A DNA stretch of 19,176 nt, taken from assembly GCA_028565635.1 (NCBI GenBank), contig JAOXYB010016299.1, forward strand, positions 1 through 19,176. Reading direction: 5' to 3'. Below, piece by piece: positions 8,101-17,100 of this stretch. The stretch's first letter is position 1. The number at the start of each line of letters is the position of its first letter. The DNA is from Phoronis ovalis. Lineage: Eukaryota; Phoronida; Phoronidae. Made by a program: the position numbers and the translations under genes. The notes below the pieces were generated by a model that was given only the letters and a program-made list of their open reading frames with translations, had not been told where the DNA came from and ran no database searches.

Positions 8101-11100
8101 CTAAGGCAGATCAATCCAATCCCGGAAATTTCTTTTCAGTGAGGCCAGTGAATCCATCCTAACATCGGTGCAAGTTATTTACTATCAAGCATATACTTAA
8201 TATTTATTTCTAGATGTCATACAAATATTTTAGTCTTACATTCAACATTAAATGAGGGAGTGTAAATTTTAATGAAACAAAAGTTAATGTTGATCTACAA
8301 AAATGTGCATGTGCTATCAATCTGCACATCAGTTCTAACATGATTACTTAAATAACAACACAGTATATTCTTAATACTAAGAGTTGCTTAAAAAAAATAT
8401 TGGGAGGCACTTCTTCATTTCTTTTCCATGGATTCCTGTCACTTAGCATATTACTAATGGGCTATATCTATGGGTGGCGAGGTGTGAAGAAGTGCCTTCT
8501 CCCATATAATTTTTTGTAACAGCTCAGTCCATAACAAAACAACATTTTGCGGGATGCACAATCAACAACATAACACAAATTTCATTTACCTGGTACCTAA
8601 ATGTGTAACACGGTGTAAGGAAACCATCCCACAACACTCTTTGCTTACATAATATCAAATAATTTAATGAGTTGTTGACCAAATAACATGCAATTTTCAG
8701 AAAATGTTTAAGACAGATTTTCTCATCTATTTTCAAAAATTATATAAATTTTAGTTCCACGACTCGCCACCAGCAACATCCCTATAGTATTAAAGTGCCA
8801 TCTAGTTCAGAGGCAATTTAGTACTTAGGGCAAACCTGTTATGGCAAAGCATCATTAATTTTTTGTAAGTTACATACAATGTGCCCTGGTGGTCCAACTC
8901 AAATCAGTGGATGGTACACATGTTTGTCAACAAAAACGAGTAAAAAAGGTTATTTTTAAAATCAGGCATGTTAGCGTGCATTACACGGTTAGAGTTAATT
9001 TTTTATCAAATATACTAAAAGGATCCCTTATATGATTATCTGAATACATTTACGATGATTCATGCACTGGAGTATTTTAATTCCTAATAATACAGTCCTG
9101 ATAAAAAGGGTAAAATTTTCTTTAGTGCAGCGAAAAGGGATCAAAATTTAACAAGAGGTCTGCGAGTGCAGACAGATGCCCATCATATGATGTAGTTTCT
9201 TTAGTTGTAAAGCCATCTTTGTATGTATAAGAGTTTTGAGGTTGATAAAAGTGGGAAAATGTCAAATTTTTGGTTTGAAAGGAAAATATGTGGTTTTGCT
9301 TTCAATTGTCTTTCCCGAAATGGCGTACCAAATATAAAGCTGATCAGATAAAAACTGAAGCAGTTATTGTGTGACAAAGAAAGTGTTATGCACAACAAAA
9401 ATATCGAAGATTCATATCGGCATTTGACCTACTTCTCAAGGTCAATTTGAAATGTCACTTGGCCTAATACACCTTAGTTCGTGAATCCACCTTCAAATCA
9501 TCCAATCATCGATTCGTCTTTCCCAAAATGGGCACAACGTAACATGCACTCTTGGGTACAAACATGGCCACCAGTCGGCCATGTTAGAAGTAATCACGGT
9601 CAAACTTACATCCGACGTGTACTTTGACCAGTACTTACCCTGTACCTAATATGAAGATGATTCGACAAAAACAAAGCTATTATTGCAAGCTAACATCTCG
9701 AGAACAAACATGGCTGCCAGTCAGCCATCTTGGAAGTTATCCAAGTCACAAAGTACTGCCTATCTGCACTTTGACCAGTATTTAGCCTGTACAAAATATA
9801 AAGCTGATATGATAAAAACTGAAGCAGTCATTGCAAGACAATAGAAGTGTTATGCGAATTAAAAATGTCGAAGATTCGTATCGGAATTTGACCCCACCAA
9901 CCTATGGGCTTTGTGATCCACCTCGAATCATCCAGTAATCGCTTTGTCATTCCTGAAATGGGCGCAACGTAATGTGCCCTATCGGGAAAAAACATGGCCA
10001 CCAGTCGGCCATCTTGAAAGTGATCCACATGGAAAATACAGACGATCTGCATTTTGACCTGTATTTACCCTGTACCAAACATAAAGTTGATTGGATAAAA
10101 CTGAAGCAGTTATTGTGCATCGGCATTTGACCTACTTCTCGAGGTCATTTTGAAATGTGGCCTGGCCTAATAGGCCCACCAACCTATGGCCTACGTGAAT
10201 CCACCTTTGAATCATCCAGTCATCGCTTCGTCTCTCCCAAAATGGGCGCAACGTAACATGCACTCTCGGGTACAAACATGGTTGCCAGTTGGCCATGTTG
10301 GAAGTAATCGGGGTCAAACTTATATCTGACGTGTACTTTGACCAGTATTTACCCTGTACCAAATATGAAGATGATCCGCCAAAAACAAAAGCTATTATTG
10401 TAAGGTAACATCTCGAGAACAAACATGGCCGCCAGTTGGCCACCTTGAATATGATCCATGTCGAAATTACAGACGATCTGCATTTTGACCTGTATTTATC
10501 CTGTACCAAATATAAAGCTGTTCGGATAAAAACTGAAGCAGTTATTACGCGACAAAGAAAGTGTTACGCGCAACAAAAATTGTCAAAGATTCGTATCGAC
10601 ATTTGACCTACTTCTCAAGATCATGTTGAAATGTCACCTGGCCTAATATGCCAACCAACCCATGGCCTTCGTGAATCCACCTTCGAATTGTCAAGTCAAA
10701 GCTTCGTCTTTCCCGAAATGGGCGCAACGTGAGGTGCACTCTCGGGTACAAACATGGCCACCAATCGGCCATGTTGGAAGTAATCGAGGTCAAAATTATA
10801 TCCGATCTGTGCTTTGACCTGTACCAAATACGAAGATGATCCGACGAAAGCTGAAGCCGTTATAGCGAGACAAAGAAAAGGTTACATACGCGCCGCATAC
10901 CCTACGACTATATGCCCATTCACTATACATAGTGATGGGCATAAAAATGGAAAAACGCATTTAAAAACCCATTCACAAACACGGCACCATTTGTTTCGTT
11001 GAGTTGGATCCCAGGGCAATGTGCAGTTAAGTTGTGAACTGTTTGTGCTGGTAAGTAAGGTATTATAATAAAGAATGATATAATAACAAGAAAGTAAAAG

Positions 11101-14100
11101 CTACTTTTAATCAGAACAGACAATTTTATTAATAGGTCAAAATGATTAAACAATTTTAATGGGACTCGGCTAAAGTTGATGCATCATCAAGTAAAACTAA
11201 ATACTAGAAATTAATATTTAAAGACTCTTTTGTAGAATAGCTGTTCATGGTTTACTTGATTTTTTCTTAATATCTTTTCATTGTGAAATATTCATCAGTT
11301 TAAATAATAATGGGTGTTCATATCAAAGGCTGGACATAGTGTTGGCCGACTGCATTTGCCTACGTTAATTTTTAAGTAGTAAAGTTAGAATTAAAATATC
11401 TGGTTTATACAACAAATGGAAGGATACTGCACTTTTCAAAAAGGGTACCAGGTAAATGGAATCCATGATAAGCATTCAAGGCCTGTGTACCAGGTAAATG
11501 GAATCCATGATGAGCATTCAAGGCCTGTGTACCAGGTAAATGGAATCCGTGATTATATAAGCATTTAAAGCCTGGGTACCAGGTAAATGGAATCCATGAT
11601 AAGCATTTAAGGCCTGTGCCGGTACTGAATGAACTTATACACATCATTAAACATTTATCTAGTAAAACTATGTTTTAATAAGATATGATGAACAGCTTGT
11701 ATTTTGTGGAGAACAGTGAATGCATACCTGAGATTTTTCCTCAGACAGGGAAGTACGAAAACATGGAAAGCGCACCTTAATTATTAATAATAATACTGAT
11801 ATTTATCAAATTACATTAGTCCTTCTAACTATTAAATTATAAGGTATGGAAACAGCTTTAATTCCAACTCAGTTTTCACAGTTTGAACCAATTCATGGTA
11901 TTTAAGTCTTTTGGTTGTGACATTATACTCTTATGCAAAATGTAGCTCATGGGTGTTGTTATTCAAGGTAGTTCAAACTTACCTGGACAATAAAGAGTCA
12001 CTATATTTTGAATTACCTTGCATGTCAATATAATGACACAACCCAAAATACCATTACTATAATGTACAAGGTGTCAATCAAGTATTTTGTCCATACATAC
12101 TGTAATTCCTTCCACATCTATTACATGATCCCAGTCGCACATTAGTACTAACACTACATACCTGTCCTGCCAGCATCTTGTAGCTGTATCTTAAGTAACT
12201 CCATCGGTGTGGTCACAATGATCTGACACATACCAGCACCTCCTCCAGCCACCATTTCACGAGACAGTGTTAGTGCTTGGCTATAACGAGAAAATGCTTA
12301 TTAATATTTTTAAATATGCAAGCATGTTCCGAGTACACAACATATAATTATGTACTACTGTCTCATATTCAGCTAGCTGACATTTGCCTCCCTTCTCTTT
12401 ATGAATTGGTGATATTGCGGCCTCATGCTCTGGACATTCTTTTAATTGTTCCAAAATCTGTATAATCTCATTTTGTTTATTGGCCAATATTAATGTCAGC
12501 AGATGGACATTGTTCTACAACTGTAGGAATGATTTTCACAACACCCATAGTCACGAGTGCTGATGATGTCTTAAGTGGGGGTGGAAACTAATTAGTTTTG
12601 TTTTATAAGGTAAGCGGGAGTAACCCATATCCGGATCCCCTATCTCTATTTACTTTGCTGTGGGTAACAGGGACACCTTAGATTCATCTATCTTTATCCT
12701 TTTGTTCCTTATTTATCAGACTATACTGCATTATATTTGAACTTGTAATTAAATTTTGAAATTATATCATACCCTCCACTGCCAAGATGGTGTCTAAAAA
12801 AGTCATTGCCCACAAGTTTGATGGCTTTTTCTGGTGTAATAAGAAGTAAGTTTACTCCAGAACCTGCAAAAGAAAGACTGGATAAATCCCTTTGGAAGCA
12901 AATTAATTCAATAAAACATAGGGCTGGCAATAAGAATTAACATAATCATACAGCAGAAAAATAGATATTCCGCAGACATTTTGTCTTGCTCATAGATAAA
13001 CATGTTATTTTATGTCTTCAGGGGTTATATAATTTTTTTAAAAGCTTTTTTTAGTAAACTGTTAGTATTAGCTGTATTGTTAGTATGTTATTCTCTCTAA
13101 TTAATACAAAGTCTCATGCAAATGCGGCTAAAAAAATTAGTAAATGTTAATTTTTCAGCCAAATTATGATTGGTAACATTCAGCATCAGCATATCATTCT
13201 ACAGGTCAGAAAGGAGTTAAAATAAACATCTAAAACTACAAAATCTATATCTACATTTTCAAAACAAACACATAATTTGATTACACCTAAATCCAGCCTA
13301 AATCCACTTGGTGAAGAGTCAGTAATTAATTTGCAAAATATAGCAAGCCACATTACTAATGAAATTAAATCATGTTAATGGTACACTCCACATTGCAGAA
13401 TTAAAAATAAAACTATGATAACATATACACCAGAAATACCAGAACAAGACTGAGCCAGTTTATTTCAGAATAGGTTCTGGAACACAACTAATGGATATAT
13501 AAGAACAGGTATATAATTAGATGTTTTTTGGTATTTTTAGGAAAATCAGATTTATATTTTTCTGCTTTATAACAATGTTTTGGTAAATATATAATATGAT
13601 GGTAAATTAATTTTACACAGTACAATGTCACGCAAATTTATGATTAAATATTTTGAAATAGAAATCAATAAGAATCATTTTGCTGATGTGTCAATTACAT
13701 GTCTGATTAAAGAGTCTCTCCCACTCAAAGATATGTGCTTAACATGAACAAAATTTTTATATACACGCATTGCAACCATTCTGTTCCAACTAGCAAAGAT
13801 ATCAATTAATCGCACTAATCTTTTGCATTGTTCCGCTGCATGAGTTCAATAATCATTCATTTTTATAACGTCAAACTTAGTCATGAAAATCTGTACTATC
13901 AGTAATTAACGTGTAACAGTGGAATCAAATTTTGACTTTGTTATGGTAAGTTTTTACAAATTTGAAGTACGGAGAGGCCCTTTAAAAACTTACAGATCTC
14001 AGATTAAAATTGATTGTATTGATTGAAACCTTACTGGCACAATAGTATTACAGGGTTATTACCCCGCATACTTCAGCTTAAAGAATGCTGCACTGCACAC

Positions 14101-17100
14101 AGCTTCTGTAACGAAAAGACAATTATCCAACAACATAGCAATGCAGTCTCTAAACTAAAGCTACGGGAATAATATTGTGTCCACCATAATGACCATAAAA
14201 CTTGATTTTCTCACTGTGTTTGTTTGGTTTAACTCTTAAACAGTTGTCGGACAAGTTTTTCCATCATTTTTGATAACTGACATACTGTAAGTATCACACA
14301 GCACAAATCCTCAAGTTTCATAATCATATCTGTTATATACACGATTTGTACAAGTCTTTATTTTGCTACATGTATAAGTATAATTCAATCAAAGGCCCTC
14401 TGACTGTATAGGGTAACATGTACATTTTCAATCGATTTACAGAATTTAAAAGTACGGAAGGTTGTTTTCTCAGGCATTGTCATCCAATTTGCAGAAGCCT
14501 TCAGACAAAATTAAAGGCAGACTTTAATCTTAAGTTTGTACTATAATACATTTTTCTATAAAAATGCTTTTCCCAAAATTTACATCAAATAAAGACAAAA
14601 TTGTCCTTTAAGAAAACGCTATTTGACACCCAATTATTTATACTTGGTGTGTTTATCATTTGTGAAAAATAGATATCAGAAAAATACGATTCGTATTTAT
14701 TATGCACTTATTCAATTTCAAGTGTTTGATCATAACACTGACAAATACCATTAAGGCTATATAAGCTATAGATCCTCGTCACTGTTAAATAAAATTCGTG
14801 AAAAATCCGCATTACATATGTTTCAAACAAAATAGATGTTTTCTGAAACTTCACCATTCAAACTATAATTACATTGTTTTTCAAACTATTGTGTGAAATT
14901 TAATTAATGTTTAATGACCCCCTATGAAAATCAGGTGCACCCTACGGGAAAACCCAGTAGATCAAAATCCGTGCCAACTATATTTTTAGCAACTACCAAA
15001 TAGAACAAGGGATTTTGGTTTTATAATCAATTTGGTTTTTTTAGCAAATAAAAAAATTACCTTTTCTTAGATATTAATTAATAATTCAGATTTTTCACAG
15101 TATTTACAATTTGGTCATAACAAATAATGGGAGTACTGTTTGCCTTTTAAAAATGTAGTTAGCTCGAATTTACTTCCATATGATATTCCGTTAGAATGTA
15201 CCTGATGACTTTATAAGGTGTAATAAAATGTTAATTAAATTTCATGCATTGTGCAAACGAGTCTAGAAATACCACACTATAACATAGCATGAACATTACA
15301 GTTTCAGAATACATTTATTTTGTGAAATGCAATGCAGATTTTTCACATATTTAGAGTCTAGCTTAACCTTAAGTTTGCAACAGATAGCTTCTATATATAA
15401 AGGAAGAAACACGTTATACCACATAACTGATTTACACTAGACAGTTAGTCATAAAGATAACTCCCTAGGATTTTATGGGAAAACCTGTATTCAGTCAGGC
15501 TTATATATAAAATACCTCAAAACAATTACAAAATAAGGATTTTCAGTAACTACATCAGATATTAATCTAACCAGGATATTGTATGGCTGAATGATAACAA
15601 TGCCTCAGAAAAACTGAGTGGGCAAAAAATTACACATGTCTATGTATAAAATGTATAACCTGTAAAGATTTTTATGGGAAATTCCATTACACTTTTACTA
15701 TTAAGCCAAATATGGTGCAATATTTCTATAACAGAACACACGACCTGGCAGAAGAACTTTATTCATAAACAGAACATTATAGGTAACTATTAAAAGTAAG
15801 AACCCACCTCTGTACATTCCAATGAATCCTTCATTTCTGAATGTCTTGATAGCACAATCAAGCCTAAAAAAACATAAGATTTCAAAATAAGAAATTAAAC
15901 AAAAGTAAAATATAATAATATGTTTGCAATAGGAGACGGGAATATTTAATTTAAAGGGTAAGTGGCATTAATAAAACTACTGGCTAATTTATATGAATTG
16001 CAGATTAGGAAATGACAGAAGGAAAAACTAAAGTTAAAGTATGTAACAACAGAGAAATCATTATGAATAAAGCCACTTTCACACTGACACAGTTCTCAAA
16101 TCTGCTTATCATTTTTATTGACCACTGATCATCATCTTCATCAATATTTAATAGCAACTTGCTAGTACATATATAGTCATGATGTGATTATCTGACCATG
16201 AATGGAAAATTGGGGTTAATTGCTGCTTCACCTAGAATTATCCAATAAATATATTTCCCAAAAGTATTAAAACATTATGTTTAAAATGTTTCATAACAAA
16301 ATAAATTCAATTCCTAACTCAAAAGAAAGCATATTTCAGACTAGTTATTATTGTCTACTAGTTTGAAGAATTTAGGAAACTGCAATTCAGTATACTCATT
16401 AGCATAATTAACTATCCCTCCTGAAATGCTAATCCTTTGGAATGAGAATTATAGGAGGTATAAATGTATTCTATTGATTTATACCCACTTCCACATAAGC
16501 ATAGGTATCATTCATATTTTATTTATAAATTCCTGGATAAATTCCAAGATTGTCGAAAGGTTAAACATGTACATTTACTGATTAGCAAGTATGATAATTT
16601 CAAGGACATTTTCTAAGGTTTGATAAGGATCAAAAGATTTGTCCCTATGCAATAAAAGTCAACAAGATGTGAAAAAAATGTACAACAGCTATTGCAACTA
16701 ACTAGCCTTTTAGCAAAGGTAAGGGCAACATTCAACTATGGCCTCTAATAGCAACCCGAGTTTCAGAGCTAAACTTTCATATTTTATGATTTCTACCTCT
16801 CAAATTTTATAACATATCATAGCTCCGTTTATAAACTCTGACACAACTTGACCTTTTTTCTGCCCATCAATCAATTAGAAAATACCACCTAACTAAAGTA
16901 ACAAATCACAATGCAGGACTTAAACTCGATCCATCAACAAATAAAAAAATTAGTTTCTAAAATGGACTTATTTGTCACGTCCTTCCTCGTGCAGTGCTTT
17001 GTAGTAACTTATCTCGTTGGTGATCAATGATATTGAGTTCTGGTTTCCAGGAGGACAATCAAAGGCCTAGTCAAGTTGTGTCAGAATCTATAATAGGGCT

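Larger units (their letters stand above)
7251..12161 (-). other. Carrier intron 5, 4.9 kb, repeat-rich
   Basis: Largest intron. In window order it contains a foldback at 7593-7715, a hairpin at 8389-8515, a dispersed-repeat-like stretch at about 9100-9300, the tandem array 9308-10884, a hairpin at 10911-10943, the 42-bp minisatellite 11445-11617 and a hairpin at 11951-12044. Open frames within the array and minisatellite are by-products of repetition. No hidden carrier exon is needed, because phases join 12162 directly to 7250. Confidence 0.85.

Noticed and set aside
9828-10793. Several - strand frames sharing [16 protein letters not shown]-like segments
   Set aside because: They are translations of the tandem array copies; similarity among them reflects the DNA repeat and they do not resemble a transposase or other known protein.
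9308-10884. CRISPR-like array
   Set aside because: Spacings are irregular, repeats are long and diverged, and the context is a eukaryotic intron.
11405-11647. - strand frame with repeated [12 protein letters not shown] units
   Set aside because: Produced by a 42-bp (multiple of three) minisatellite inside a carrier intron; no start or splice context that makes sense.
12277-12487. Overlapping frames on both strands
   Set aside because: Within carrier intron 4, mutually overlapping, with no recognisable motif, and exons 4 and 5 join in phase without them.
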